Source: JAPKZH01 sp964537875
GTDB taxonomy: Bacteria; Acidobacteriota; Aminicenantia; Aminicenantales; UBA4085
Direction: 5' to 3'
Length of the DNA: 63,139 nt
NCBI GenBank assembly: GCA_964537875.1
Contig: CAZIDN010000014.1
Coordinates: forward strand, 1 to 63,139
In this document: piece after piece, positions 24,049-32,949 of the stretch
Layout of the letters: every line of letters starts with the position of its first letter
Numbering within the stretch: the first letter of the stretch is position 1
Notes under the pieces: model-generated
Seen by the model: the letters and a program-made list of their open reading frames with translations, nothing else
Told to the model about the DNA's origin: nothing
The model's database searches: none
Program-made: the position numbers and the translations under genes

Positions 24049-25818
24049 ATGAAGACAAAAATCATTCCTATCGTTCTCGGTGTCTTTGTCTTCCTGGGGT
24101 TCGGGGGGCTCCTGTCCCAACAGAACCCGGAAGACTCAAAATTCGCCAAGACGATGGAGACATTCCTGGACGAATATTGGAAATTTTACCCCACGGCGGC
24201 GACGCTGGCGGGCTACACGAAGTACAACGACAAGCTGGAAGATCTGAGCGAGTCCGCGATCGAAAAACGGGGCACGGCCCTGGACGGCTATAGCAAGGAT
24301 CTTGTCACCAAGATCAACAAGGACAAGCTCAGCCCCGACGTCCAGATCGACCGGGATCTGCTCATGGACGCGATCGACCTGGAGTTGCTTCGACTCGATA
24401 ATCTCGTTCCCCAGCAGTACAACCCGATCTTCTACAACGATATCATTCTCCAGAGCATCCGAAGCCTACTTGTTAGAGAATTTGGGCCGATCGAGGCCCG
24501 GATGAAGAGCGCTGCCGAGCGGGCCAAACAGCTGCCTGGCTTTTTGAAGCAGGCCAAAGAGAACTTGAAGACGCCGCCCAAAGAATACACCGAAGCGGCC
24601 ATCAAGCAGTTCTCGGCCCTCCTGGAGTTTTACAAGACCGAAGTCCCTAAGCTCATCGAGAATGTCTCGGGCGAGGCCAAGACGAAATTCCTGGCCGAGC
24701 TGGCCAAGGTCATTCCGGCGCTGGAGGATTACCAGAGGTTTCTCCAGGGCGATCTGCTGAACCGATCCACGGGCAATTTCCGCCTGGGTCCCGACGCCCA
24801 CGCAAGGCTCCTGCGCCTCACCTGCCAGGGCAACCTCATGATCAATGACATTCTCGCCATCGCCAAGGCAGATTCGACCAACATCAGAAACGATATGGGC
24901 ATCGTCGCCTTGCCCTATTACAGCATCATGTACCCGAACATTGAACAGCTCTCGATCCAGTATAAAGATAAAGTCGATCAGCTCAGGACTGTTTTAATCA
25001 GAGGCGTTCTTGATAAGATCAAGGGCGATCGCCCTACCAAGGACAACTATATTGATAAAATAAGAGGAGCTGTGGACGAGATCAAGGCCTTTCTTGGCCA
25101 AAGCAAAATGCTAGACGTTCCCCAAGAAAACCTTGCCATAGAGACTATGCCGGTCACGTCCCGCGGCCAGATCTGGGTCCGGTTGCTTTCGCCGTATCCT
25201 TACGAACCTTCTGGTCGCTATGCCGTTCAGGTTAATCCAATACCGGATGATTGGTCCACTGAACAAGCCCAGGGTTTCTTGGAAGAATACAACAATTATT
25301 TATTGCCCATGTGGACGATCGAAAAAGTATACCCCGGCCAGTTCTTCCCCATTTTCTACACCCGGAACAATCCCTCCCTCATGCGCAAACTCCACCCCAA
25401 TCAGCCGCTGATCAAGGGATGCGCCCTTTATACGGAAGACATGTTCATCAATTCCGGCTTTGGCAACTATAACCTCAAGCTGCGCCTCAACCAGTTAAAA
25501 ATGAAATTGAGGGCTGTCATTGACTTCCAGCTCGAGATCAGCATCCACCAATTCCAATTAGCCAAAGACGAGGCCCTCCGGCTGATGACGATCACGGGAC
25601 TCCAGACGCAGGCCGAAGCTGAAAGAAAATGGAACATGATCGTCCTCAACCCAGGCGAAGCCGCTTATCCCTATATCGGCTACCAGGAGATCCTGGACAT
25701 GGAAAAAGACTACAAGAAGCTAAAGGGCGATGCCTTTAGCCAGAAGGAATTCCTGCAGAAGCTGTTGAGCTACGGGGCGATCCCGCCGCGCGCTTTGAAG
25801 GCCAAGCTTTCCCAGTAG
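24049..25818 (+). CDS. DUF885-family exported protein, probably lacking the catalytic motif
   Basis: 589 residues with a signal peptide (KIIPIVLGVFVFLGFGG) and the alpha-helical layout of DUF885 proteins, a zincin-related family of putative carboxypeptidases. In that family an E-x-PGHH motif binds metal and GWALYxE lies downstream. Here the corresponding places read EKVYPGQFFP (about residue 425) and KGCALYTED (about 455), so both metal His are missing. It may be an inactive binding homologue. A ribosome site GAGGAGG precedes the ATG, and a strong terminator follows. Confidence 0.72.
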   Translation: MKTKIIPIVLGVFVFLGFGGLLSQQNPEDSKFAKTMETFLDEYWKFYPTAATLAGYTKYNDKLEDLSESAIEKRGTALDGYSKDLVTKINKDKLSPDVQIDRDLLMDAIDLELLRLDNLVPQQYNPIFYNDIILQSIRSLLVREFGPIEARMKSAAERAKQLPGFLKQAKENLKTPPKEYTEAAIKQFSALLEFYKTEVPKLIENVSGEAKTKFLAELAKVIPALEDYQRFLQGDLLNRSTGNFRLGPDAHARLLRLTCQGNLMINDILAIAKADSTNIRNDMGIVALPYYSIMYPNIEQLSIQYKDKVDQLRTVLIRGVLDKIKGDRPTKDNYIDKIRGAVDEIKAFLGQSKMLDVPQENLAIETMPVTSRGQIWVRLLSPYPYEPSGRYAVQVNPIPDDWSTEQAQGFLEEYNNYLLPMWTIEKVYPGQFFPIFYTRNNPSLMRKLHPNQPLIKGCALYTEDMFINSGFGNYNLKLRLNQLKMKLRAVIDFQLEISIHQFQLAKDEALRLMTITGLQTQAEAERKWNMIVLNPGEAAYPYIGYQEILDMEKDYKKLKGDAFSQKEFLQKLLSYGAIPPRALKAKLSQ

Positions 25819-25833
25819 TTCCAAAAGACGCAC

Positions 25834-25887
25834 AATCCCCCTTCGCTCACCTTTTTCCAAGAAAGCGAACGAAGGGGGATTTTTTTG
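25834..25887 (+). terminator. Rho-independent terminator after the DUF885 gene
   Basis: AATCCCCCTTCGCT pairs with AGCGAACGAAGGGGGATT (one bulge), followed by a run of T (seven). Confidence 0.85.
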
Positions 25888-25937
25888 ACACTCAATGAAT
25901 CCGAAAATATCGGGGACAGGTACCTTATTTTTCAAAC

Positions 25938-26831
25938 ATGTCGAAAGACGCTAAATTAGCTACATTTATCCCCCCTGCCCCCATGGACAATCCAGAGGGA
26001 CTTAAAAGGTCGCACGAGTCCCCTCATTTTCATTTTGTCGATTCCCATGCCCATCTCGACATGGACGATTTCGACCCTGACCGGGACGAGGTCATCCGCC
26101 GGGCTCTTGAAGCAGGCGTCCGGGCCGTTCTCTGTCCCATGGACGTCACAAGCCTGAAAAGCATCCAAACGACGCTCGAAATGGCCTCCCGGCATCCGCA
26201 CGTCTATTGTTCCGCGGGCGTTCATCCTCATCAAGCCAAGCTGTTCAATCCCGATTATCTGTTCAGGATCAAAGAGTTCGCCCGGGATAAAAACGTCTTG
26301 GCCATCGGGGAGATCGGCCTCGATTTTCATTACAGCTTCTCCTCTCCGGATGAACAGAGAACCGCGTTCCGGGCCCAGCTGGCCCTGGCCAAGGACCTGC
26401 GCCACCCGGCCATTATTCACAGCCGGAACGCCGGCCGAGAGATCGCCGCCGCCGTCCGGGAGGAATATTTTTACAGCGGCGGCGTGCTCCACTGCTTCAC
26501 GGAAGACTGGGAATTCGCCAAAACTATGCTCGATTGGAACTTTTTCATTTCGTTTTCGGGCATTCTGACCTTCGCCAACGCCCAGCCGCTCAGGGACATC
26601 GCCCAAATGCTTCCCCTGAGCAAGATCCTGATCGAAACCGACTCCCCCTATCTCACGCCCGCTCCGTTCCGGGGGATCAAAAAAAGAAACGAGCCGGCCC
26701 TCGTCATCGAGACCGCCAGAGTCCTGGCCGACCTCAAGAAAGTCTCGGTGGCGGAGATCGCCCAGGCGACGACCCAGAATTTCTACAGAGCGTTCCGGAT
26801 TCCGGATCCAGGGTCGCAGCCGCACATTTGA
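25938..26831 (+). CDS. tatD: TatD-family metal-dependent deoxyribonuclease
   Basis: 297 residues with all TatD landmarks: VDSHAHLD, the Glu in GEIGLDFHY, HSRNAG, HCFTED, and ETDSPYLTP near the C-terminus. TatD proteins are 3'-5' DNases acting in repair and DNA fragmentation. The N-terminus before VDSHAHLD is about 30 residues longer than usual and neither ATG (25938 or 25983) has a ribosome site, so the true start is uncertain. It leads a close-packed run with yajQ, a polyprenyl synthase and a CYTH gene. Confidence 0.88.
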   Translation: MSKDAKLATFIPPAPMDNPEGLKRSHESPHFHFVDSHAHLDMDDFDPDRDEVIRRALEAGVRAVLCPMDVTSLKSIQTTLEMASRHPHVYCSAGVHPHQAKLFNPDYLFRIKEFARDKNVLAIGEIGLDFHYSFSSPDEQRTAFRAQLALAKDLRHPAIIHSRNAGREIAAAVREEYFYSGGVLHCFTEDWEFAKTMLDWNFFISFSGILTFANAQPLRDIAQMLPLSKILIETDSPYLTPAPFRGIKKRNEPALVIETARVLADLKKVSVAEIAQATTQNFYRAFRIPDPGSQPHI

Positions 26832-26880
26832 CCCCATTTTCATTGAAAATTCCAGGCGTCAATGCTAAGATAAGCAGGCC

Positions 26881-27372
26881 ATGGCCGAAGACCATACCTT
26901 CGATATCGTTTCGAAAGTCGATTTCCAGGAAGTCGCCAATGCCGTTCAGACGACTCTCAAAGAGATCCGGAACCGCTTCGACTTCAAGCACAGCCGGGCC
27001 GATATCCTCTTAGAAAAAGAGAAGCTGACGCTCATCGCCGACGACGATTTCAAGCTCAAAGGCCTGAGGGACGCGCTCGAAGAGAAAATGGCCAAGCGGC
27101 GCATTCCGCTGCGGGCCGTCCTCTTTCAAAAAATCGAGGACGGACCGAACCGGACCGTCAAGCAGGAGGTCCATTTTCAAATCGGCATTCCCCAGGAAAA
27201 GGCCCGGGAAATCGTGAAGCTGATCAAGCAGGCCAAGTTCAAGGCGCAGGCCTCGATCCAGGGAGAGCATGTCCGGGTGTCCTCTCCGAAGATCGATGTC
27301 CTGCAGGAGATTATGGCCTTTCTCAAATCCCAGAGCCTGGGAATCCACATGCAATTCGACAACTACCGATGA
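26881..27372 (+). CDS. yajQ: YajQ family nucleotide-binding protein
   Basis: 163 residues, standard for YajQ, with two ferredoxin-like halves. The N-terminal TFDIVSKVDFQEVANAV and the C-terminal LGIHMQFDNYR are highly characteristic. Members bind cyclic-di-GMP or tRNA/nucleotides and act as regulators. It overlaps the following gene by ATGA. Confidence 0.93.
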   Translation: MAEDHTFDIVSKVDFQEVANAVQTTLKEIRNRFDFKHSRADILLEKEKLTLIADDDFKLKGLRDALEEKMAKRRIPLRAVLFQKIEDGPNRTVKQEVHFQIGIPQEKAREIVKLIKQAKFKAQASIQGEHVRVSSPKIDVLQEIMAFLKSQSLGIHMQFDNYR

Positions 27373-28367
27373 CAGACACGTTGACGCGGAACAACCACCT
27401 GGGCGGGCTTTACCAGACGATCCAGGATGAGCTCGGACAGGTCGAAGCCTCTCTCAAACGCTTCGGCCGATCGCCGAACCCTCTCATTGCCGAGGTCAAC
27501 GCCTATCTATTCCAAAAGAGCGGGAAGCGCATCCGACCGGCGCTGCTGATTCTCTGCTCGAAGCTCGCCGGCTACCAAGGATCCGAGCATATCTTCTGGT
27601 CGGCCTTGATCGAGGTCATCCATACGGCCAGCCTCGTCCACGATGATATCATCGACAATTCGGCCTTGCGCAGGGGCCAGGACACCGTCCATGCCAAATG
27701 GGGGCCCAACATCACCGTTCTCCTGGGAGACTTCCTGTACATCCAATCCATCGCCCTCGCCCTCAAAAGAAAAAACTATCAGGTCATCGATATCATCGCC
27801 GAGGCCACGTCCCAGATGATCGAAGGCGAACTCCTGGAATACTACATGAGCGGCCGGCCGGACATCACCGAATCGCTTTACCTGGAGATCCTGGGCAAAA
27901 AAACGGCCTCGCTTTTCTCCGCTTCCTGCCAGATCGGAGGGATGCTGGGCGATCCGTCCTCCGCCTTTACGAGCAAGCTGAAGGAATTCGGCCGGTATCT
28001 CGGTCTATCTTTCCAGATCATCGACGACCTGCTGGACTTTACCGGTGATGAAGTCACTCTCGGCAAGCCCATTCTCTCCGATTTGCGGGAAGGACGGATC
28101 ACTCTGCCGCTGATCTACTGCCTGGGCCAGGTATCCTCCGGCGACCGCGCCGAGCTCGCCCAGGTCATTCAAAACCGGAACGTGGAGAAGGATTTCGTCC
28201 AGAGAGTCCTCGGCCTTGTCAACGGCAATGGCGCGCTCGATTATGCCTACGGCCAGGCCGCCTCGTACTCCCAGAAGGCCAAGGATATCCTTCTCGAGTT
28301 TCCCAAATCCGACGTCCAGGACGCCTTGACCTTGATGGCCGATTTTGTCCTGCAAAGAAAAAAGTAA
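27369..28367 (+). CDS. Polyprenyl diphosphate synthase (long-chain trans-prenyltransferase)
   Basis: 332 residues with the two Asp-rich motifs (first LVHDDIIDNS, second QIIDDLLDFTGD) and KRIRPALLIL. Residues before the first motif are small (IEVIHTASL), consistent with a long-chain product such as C35-C45 for quinone or glycan carriers. Its ATG overlaps the yajQ stop by four bases. Confidence 0.88.
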   Translation: MTDTLTRNNHLGGLYQTIQDELGQVEASLKRFGRSPNPLIAEVNAYLFQKSGKRIRPALLILCSKLAGYQGSEHIFWSALIEVIHTASLVHDDIIDNSALRRGQDTVHAKWGPNITVLLGDFLYIQSIALALKRKNYQVIDIIAEATSQMIEGELLEYYMSGRPDITESLYLEILGKKTASLFSASCQIGGMLGDPSSAFTSKLKEFGRYLGLSFQIIDDLLDFTGDEVTLGKPILSDLREGRITLPLIYCLGQVSSGDRAELAQVIQNRNVEKDFVQRVLGLVNGNGALDYAYGQAASYSQKAKDILLEFPKSDVQDALTLMADFVLQRKK

Positions 28368-28368
28368 C

Positions 28369-28893
28369 GTGCTCGAGATCGAAGTCAAGGTCAAGGTCGA
28401 GAACCTCCAACTCATCCGGGACCAACTCCTGGCCCTGGGCGCCCAGGTCGAACGGGAACGCACCTTGGAGGACGACACCTTTTACGACTTCCGCCCGCCC
28501 GCGCTCCTGCGGAAAAAACACGCCCTCCGGCTGCGGACCGTTCAAAAAAAGGCGTTTTTAACGTTCAAGGGAACGCCTCAGAAATCGAGAAAATTTAAGA
28601 TCCGGGAGGAGCACGAAACCGAAGTCAAGAATATCAAGCAGACAAAAAGAATTCTTAAGGCCCTGGGTCTTGGTCCCGTCTTCCGCTTCGCCAAACATCG
28701 GACGGTCTTGAAGAAAGGCCGCCTGAAAATCTGTTTAGACGAGACTCCGATCGGGCTGTTCATCGAGTTTGAAGGGGAGCGGGAAAACATCGCCCGGCTG
28801 GCCAAGCGCCTTCAGATTCCCAAAGCGCGGTGGGTCAAGAAAGATTACGTCCACCTGATCAAAAATAGCGGGGAAAAAGCGTTAAAAGAGTAA
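28369..28893 (+). CDS. CYTH-domain protein (CyaB / thiamine-triphosphatase-like)
   Basis: 174 residues from GTG 28369, one base after the polyprenyl synthase stop. It opens with VLEIEVKVKVE, the ExExK motif of the CYTH tunnel fold, followed by conserved basic/acidic strands (LRLRTVQKKAFLTFKG, IEFEGE). CYTH enzymes hydrolyse triphosphates or make cAMP. In a small soluble protein of this size triphosphatase is the more likely activity. The start is inferred because in-frame codons upstream overlap the preceding gene. Confidence 0.8.
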   Translation: MLEIEVKVKVENLQLIRDQLLALGAQVERERTLEDDTFYDFRPPALLRKKHALRLRTVQKKAFLTFKGTPQKSRKFKIREEHETEVKNIKQTKRILKALGLGPVFRFAKHRTVLKKGRLKICLDETPIGLFIEFEGERENIARLAKRLQIPKARWVKKDYVHLIKNSGEKALKE

Positions 28894-28898
28894 GCTCT

Positions 28899-29276
28899 TT
28901 ACTCTTCTTCCTTGTCGACGTCACGGGGCTCGTCGGGAAATTCTTCTTCAAGAGGATCGATGTCTTTGCCCGGGATATCCTCTTCGCCTTCCGGAGCTTC
29001 GCTCTCGTCGGCGATTGCGCCCCCGGCGTCTTCAAAGTCGTTCGCGCCGTCATCCACGGCAAGCACTTGTTCTTCGGGCTCGACCAGGTCGTCCTTTTTG
29101 GACTGGAGGATCTCATAATCCACCGCCCCCTCCCGGATTTCCAGTTGAGCCAAGACGATGGGATTTCTGGATTTGGACTTGACCCGGGGTTTCGCGCCTC
29201 TGAGCAGCTGTTTCGCCCTTTTCGATGCCAAAATCACGAACCGGAATTTGCTGTCGATCTTGCCGAATTGGTCCAC
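28899..29276 (-). CDS. rpoZ: RNA polymerase omega subunit with long acidic tail
   Basis: 125 residues from GTG 29276 (AGGAGA nine bases upstream). Residues 10-55 are a clear RpoZ core: FRFVILASKRAKQLLRGA and NPIVLAQLEIREG. Omega helps assemble and stabilise RNA polymerase. The last 60 or so residues are almost entirely acidic or small and likely disordered, longer than in E. coli. It converges on the CYTH gene with five bases between the stops. Confidence 0.87.
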   Translation of the reverse strand: MDQFGKIDSKFRFVILASKRAKQLLRGAKPRVKSKSRNPIVLAQLEIREGAVDYEILQSKKDDLVEPEEQVLAVDDGANDFEDAGGAIADESEAPEGEEDIPGKDIDPLEEEFPDEPRDVDKEEE

Positions 29277-29507
29277 CGCCCGTTGTCTCCTCGTATTTGA
29301 AATCGAACTAGCCTATTATTTTAGCAAAAACGGCGAAAAAATTCAATCATTTTCCTGGGCCTGGCCGTCGATCATGCGGCCGTTCACGGGAACGGGACCT
29401 TGAGGAACAAGCCTATTGTTTTTTTCCGGGAATTTTCCTAAGATGGACACCGTGTTCGATCGAGTCACGGCGGCGGGCAGATCCCGCTGAGCCGGAGTCC
29501 GTCGGCC

Positions 29508-29693
29508 ATGGAAAAACTTCCCAGGATAGAGATCCCCGAGCAAAGTCCCATCCGAAAATCGTTCCGGAAATTGGAGATCGAAGACGGGGAAAGGCTGCCC
29601 ACCTTCTGGGGCCGCGTTCGGCATTTGTTGGCCGGCAAGAAAAAATCCGGCCTTCAAGAAAAGAGGCCTGCGGCCAAGGGCCGTCGTGAATAA
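29508..29693 (+). CDS. Small basic hypothetical protein
   Basis: 61 residues, rich in Lys/Arg and Glu, with an amphipathic helical middle (SFRKLEIEDGERLPTF) and a Lys/Arg-rich end. A GGAG lies about 11 bases upstream. An opposing 104-residue frame covers the same DNA but has a weaker composition. It is not recognised and may be spurious. The 29277-29507 stretch before it holds no other gene I can see. Confidence 0.3.
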   Translation: MEKLPRIEIPEQSPIRKSFRKLEIEDGERLPTFWGRVRHLLAGKKKSGLQEKRPAAKGRRE

Positions 29694-29700
29694 GCGGGAT

Positions 29701-29802
29701 TTAGGACGGTTTGTTCTTTTTTTTCTTGAAAAACTGAATTCCGAGGAAAGCCAGCAGTCCCCCGATCAATCCCAGGAATCCCCATAATTTTAACTTTTTC
29801 AT
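29701..29802 (-). CDS. 33-residue single-pass membrane protein
   Basis: Starts MKKLKLWGFLG at ATG 29802 and ends with a KKKKNKPS tail and TAA at 29703-29701. It has one hydrophobic segment (LWGFLGLIGGLLAFLGIQFF) bounded by Lys at both ends, the pattern of a genuine single-pass small protein. The upstream ribosome site is weak (GGGCAGG). No function can be assigned. Confidence 0.45.
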   Translation of the reverse strand: MKKLKLWGFLGLIGGLLAFLGIQFFKKKKNKPS

Positions 29803-29967
29803 GGAAGTGACCTGCCCCTCTTCATGAGGGGCCCTTCAAAAATATTTCAACGTCTTTAATCTATCCAAAATTCGCCGCTCGTCAATTCGGGAAAAACGAG
29901 AAAATCGAGGAGAGAGAGACGCGTTCAGGGACTCGAACCTGCCCTGCCAAAACTATTCTTCTGCGGT

Positions 29968-31167
29968 CTATCGTTCAGGCTTTCCCGGAGAGCCTGGCTC
30001 GGCCGTCTGAGGCTTCCCTGCTTCTCCCGGATGGTCAGCCTTGGTTTCCTCTTTGGCTTGGCCGGGTTGCGGAGTTTGTTCAGGTTTGGGAGCCGGCGGA
30101 GGAAGCGGCGATAACTTCTTCGCGCCCTTGGAGCTGTTCCTCACAGAAAAAGAAACCGCAAACAGGACAAGGCCAATGACGCAGACGACTCCCGCCACGG
30201 CGATCACGGGGGACAGCAGGACATCGATGATGCGCGAGGGAATCCAGCCCAATTTATCAAAAATCAGGTCATGCAATTCTGTCGACCATCGATCATCCCA
30301 GGAAAAGGAGCCGAATTTGATGGCCCACAGCGATAGATGCTTGGCAAACAGGGAAAGAAGTAAAACCGGCAGGCTGCCGATGAAAACAGAGACACCCGAC
30401 CACTTAAAGAAGCTGGACGGCGAAGAGGCGGCGATGAGCGCCCCCAGGAAGATGAATGCGGCAGGGATGAGGAAGAGCAAATAGCTGAGGAGATGAATCG
30501 TCCGGGAGAAGCCAAAGGGGAAAAATCGCAAAGCCCGGACATCCTCAAAGGCCTCAATCTCATTCGGCATGTCGTTCATCGCCTCCATGCGCTCCGCGCG
30601 CATCACTCCTTCGGCCGTCATGAGAGAAGGCCGGCAGGCGGGCCATCCATGACGATCATAGGTTTTCGAGGCGAGCTGCTGCCAGCGCTGTTCCCCCCGC
30701 TCGTCACAAGGCGGCAGGTTTTGGAGTGTCGCCCGGAGGAAGTTATCGACTTCAGGATGAAGGAGGGCGTTTTTTAAGGGCTGAAGATCGATCCAAATAG
30801 GCCTCGGCCTTTTCTCGCCTCTGAAAATCTGCCCTATGTCGGTCAAGAATTTCGACAGTTCATTCTCCAGCCAGCTCATAAGCCCGGTTTTGTCCATCAA
30901 ATCCCTGGGTGAAATCCCAATCTTGGCCGCCGCTTGGAACCAGGCTCGAGTGTTTTCGTCGTTGATCACGTCTTTATCCTGGGCTGCCCTAAAGATCTCA
31001 TCCGTCATTTTCGGCACTTCTTTGATGATTTCGCGCGGCAGATCGGATATGAATTCGGGCGATACGGAAGCCCGGATGAGGCCGACCGCCCAAACGACTC
31101 CGAAGAGCGACGGAAGCCCAAGAAAGATGATGATGAATAAGCCGATGATCATCCTGGCAGCTTTCAT
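29968..31167 (-). CDS. Multi-pass membrane protein of unknown function
   Basis: 399 residues, with TAAGGAGGGCGC before the ATG. There is an N-terminal anchor (MIIGLFIIIFLGLPSLFGVVW), then about 180 residues of mixed, probably extracytoplasmic, domain with one CxxxxxC-like pair. Three further membrane helices lie at roughly 225-250, 260-285 and 320-345. The C-terminal 50 residues are Pro/Lys/Glu-rich and probably cytoplasmic and disordered. No catalytic motif is recognised. It lies 83 bp after the truncated MFS-like gene on the same strand and may share its transcript. Confidence 0.65.
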   Translation of the reverse strand: MKAARMIIGLFIIIFLGLPSLFGVVWAVGLIRASVSPEFISDLPREIIKEVPKMTDEIFRAAQDKDVINDENTRAWFQAAAKIGISPRDLMDKTGLMSWLENELSKFLTDIGQIFRGEKRPRPIWIDLQPLKNALLHPEVDNFLRATLQNLPPCDERGEQRWQQLASKTYDRHGWPACRPSLMTAEGVMRAERMEAMNDMPNEIEAFEDVRALRFFPFGFSRTIHLLSYLLFLIPAAFIFLGALIAASSPSSFFKWSGVSVFIGSLPVLLLSLFAKHLSLWAIKFGSFSWDDRWSTELHDLIFDKLGWIPSRIIDVLLSPVIAVAGVVCVIGLVLFAVSFSVRNSSKGAKKLSPLPPPAPKPEQTPQPGQAKEETKADHPGEAGKPQTAEPGSPGKPER

Positions 31168-31250
31168 GTGCGCCCTCCTTAAATAGTTTTCTCAGTCAAC
31201 CATAATGATTATACGATGAAGAAAAAGAAAAGTTCCGGCTCCTGCCGCCT

Positions 31251-31616
31251 TTATTCCCTCTGGGCGCTGAGCTCCACGGGTTTATAGCCTCCCCGAGCCC
31301 TAAAATAAAAGATCAGGATGAGATAGCAGACGAGCATGATGGCCGGAAAGATCGCCACCGTTTTTATAGCGCTTTTCTTGGCGGCGGAGGCAACCGTCGT
31401 GACGGCCTGTTTCTCGTCCTGGCTAAGAGCCGCAACTTTTTCCTGGTCGATCGGCTCGCTCAGGTTGAAATGAACGCCGAGGTCACCGATGATGTTGGCC
31501 CGGATGATGAACCCGAACGAGGTCGCCACCAGCGCGATGAAACACGTCCAGAAAAGCTTCTTGGAAATTTCTCCGGTCGTGCCCGCGACATTGGCTTTGA
31601 CAGCTGTCCCCTCCAT
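31251..31616 (-). CDS. MFS-transporter-like protein with internal deletion
   Basis: 121 residues, with a perfect AGGAGGT ribosome site. The N-terminus (FWTCFIALVATSFGFIIRAN) reads like the first helix of sugar/MFS transporters. The end (FPAIMLVCYLILIFYFRARG then GYKPVEL) reads like their last helix and tail. The ten helices between are absent, so the two ends appear joined in frame. As it stands it encodes a two-helix protein. I cannot tell whether it is a deleted remnant or has a new role. Confidence 0.5.
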   Translation of the reverse strand: MEGTAVKANVAGTTGEISKKLFWTCFIALVATSFGFIIRANIIGDLGVHFNLSEPIDQEKVAALSQDEKQAVTTVASAAKKSAIKTVAIFPAIMLVCYLILIFYFRARGGYKPVELSAQRE

Positions 31617-31882
31617 TCTTTACCTCCTCTCAAATTGCGAAGCGGATGACTATCGCCGGGTCACGCCCAGGCCAATCTTTCCCCCAGCTTCGAACAGACC
31701 TTTCCTGATCATGGAGTTGCTGAGTCTGAGGTTGTGCGTGTGGAACTGGTCTCTGGCTTAATTCCCGCCCGCATCTTGAGTCATTTTTATCACACAGGAA
31801 AGAATTTGGTCAAATGGCACGATCGAACCGCGCCAGCCTGCCCGACGGAATTTCGAATCTTCGACGAGTCCCTCTGCCAGGA

Positions 31883-32635
31883 TCATTTCTCCCGGAGAAA
31901 ATCCTTGATTCGCGGATCTTCCCTGACCTTCTCGAAATCCTTCTCCGAAGCGACCCTCCCCCAATCGCGAAAGCCCGTCGCCTTGGCTTTCTGGAAAAAG
32001 TCGAGCGTTTTCCCGACGTCACCCCTGGCTGCATAAATTTTGGCATAGGCAAAATAGAGCACGGATTGGTCTGAACCTGACGTCCGGACATCGGCGGTGA
32101 GAGTCTTGTGCGTTTCCAAATAATCCGGGTCGAGCTCGATCCCGCGGGTCAGATAACGAGTCCCTTCTTCGATCCGACCCTGAAGGAGAAGAAGCGTTCC
32201 CAGGCTGTAGTTGGCAGGGATCGAATCCGGGCCGACGGCGAGGGCTTTTCTGAACATTTCTTCGGCTTTTTCGAACTGCTGTCTGAGGAAGTACACTCCT
32301 CCGAGGTTGTTGTAGGCTTCAAAATATTGGGGATTCAGACGGACGGCCTTCTGAAACGCTCTCTCGGCAGCAGAATAATTCTTGAGGTTGATGTAGGCGA
32401 TTCCCAGGAGGTTATGAGCCTTATCGGAATTGGGATTGAGCAAAATGGCTTTATCAAACTGCCCCACGGCCGCCCCGTAATCACCCTGCTTGAGGCTGGA
32501 CGTTCCCTGCTCGAAATAGAAAACGAAGTCCTGCCCCTTGTCCTTTGATTCGGCCTGCGTTCTTGTCTTTATCGTGGCACAAGACGTCAAGACCAGAAAA
32601 GAGGCCATCAAAGTCGCCAAAATCGTTTTGCGCAT
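31883..32635 (-). CDS. TPR lipoprotein
   Basis: 250 residues from ATG 32635, just after GAGGAGAGGG; the longer frame upstream lacks a site. A lipoprotein signal with lipobox LTSC is followed by five or so TPR motifs (AHNLLGIAYINLKNYSAAER, AYNNLGGVYFLRQQFEKAEE) and a C-terminal helical segment. It is likely a periplasm-facing scaffold similar in layout to PilF/NlpI-type lipoproteins. Its own promoter lies at 32728-32756. The 265 bp downstream (31617-31882) holds nothing I recognise. Confidence 0.8.
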   Translation of the reverse strand: MRKTILATLMASFLVLTSCATIKTRTQAESKDKGQDFVFYFEQGTSSLKQGDYGAAVGQFDKAILLNPNSDKAHNLLGIAYINLKNYSAAERAFQKAVRLNPQYFEAYNNLGGVYFLRQQFEKAEEMFRKALAVGPDSIPANYSLGTLLLLQGRIEEGTRYLTRGIELDPDYLETHKTLTADVRTSGSDQSVLYFAYAKIYAARGDVGKTLDFFQKAKATGFRDWGRVASEKDFEKVREDPRIKDFLREK

Positions 32636-32727
32636 TTTCCCTCTCCTCGGGGCCGGATTCTTCTCTCCGGCTGCCACAGAGAATCCATCGAAGCCCCTGA
32701 GCTCTTCGAATTCGAAATCTTGAGCTT

Positions 32728-32756
32728 ATATTACGCCTTCTTCTTCAAAAATTCAA
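32728..32756 (-). promoter_or_regulatory. Sigma70-type promoter of the TPR lipoprotein gene
   Basis: Minus strand TTGAAT (32756-32751), 17-bp spacer, TAATAT (32733-32728). It lies in the 314-bp divergent gap 32636-32949, in which I see no gene. Confidence 0.6.
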
Positions 32757-32949
32757 TTTATGGCAAATGTCAAGGCGCCGAGAATCTTTCTGCTTTCGAC
32801 ATGGCCCAAGATTCATAGCGTAATTCAAAAACTAAACACGAGTCTTGCCAATGATAGTTAATATCCCTATAATCCCTTTATCCATCTCCATAAATTCGGG
32901 TTTCAATGGCAAATCGATCAGAGGACTCACCTCTAGAGGAGGCCTTGAA

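Noticed and set aside
25910..25930. GGGGACAGGTACC-type motif, partly like GGGGACAGATTCC at 12747, as a REP or transposon end
   Set aside because: Only two loosely similar occurrences, without paired inverted copies or a transposase nearby.
29925..29955. T-arm-like sequence (GCAGGTTCGAGTCCCTG on the minus strand) suggesting a tRNA or tmRNA end
   Set aside because: The loop would have eight bases with only a four-bp stem, and no anticodon arm, D-arm or matching acceptor strand is found nearby.
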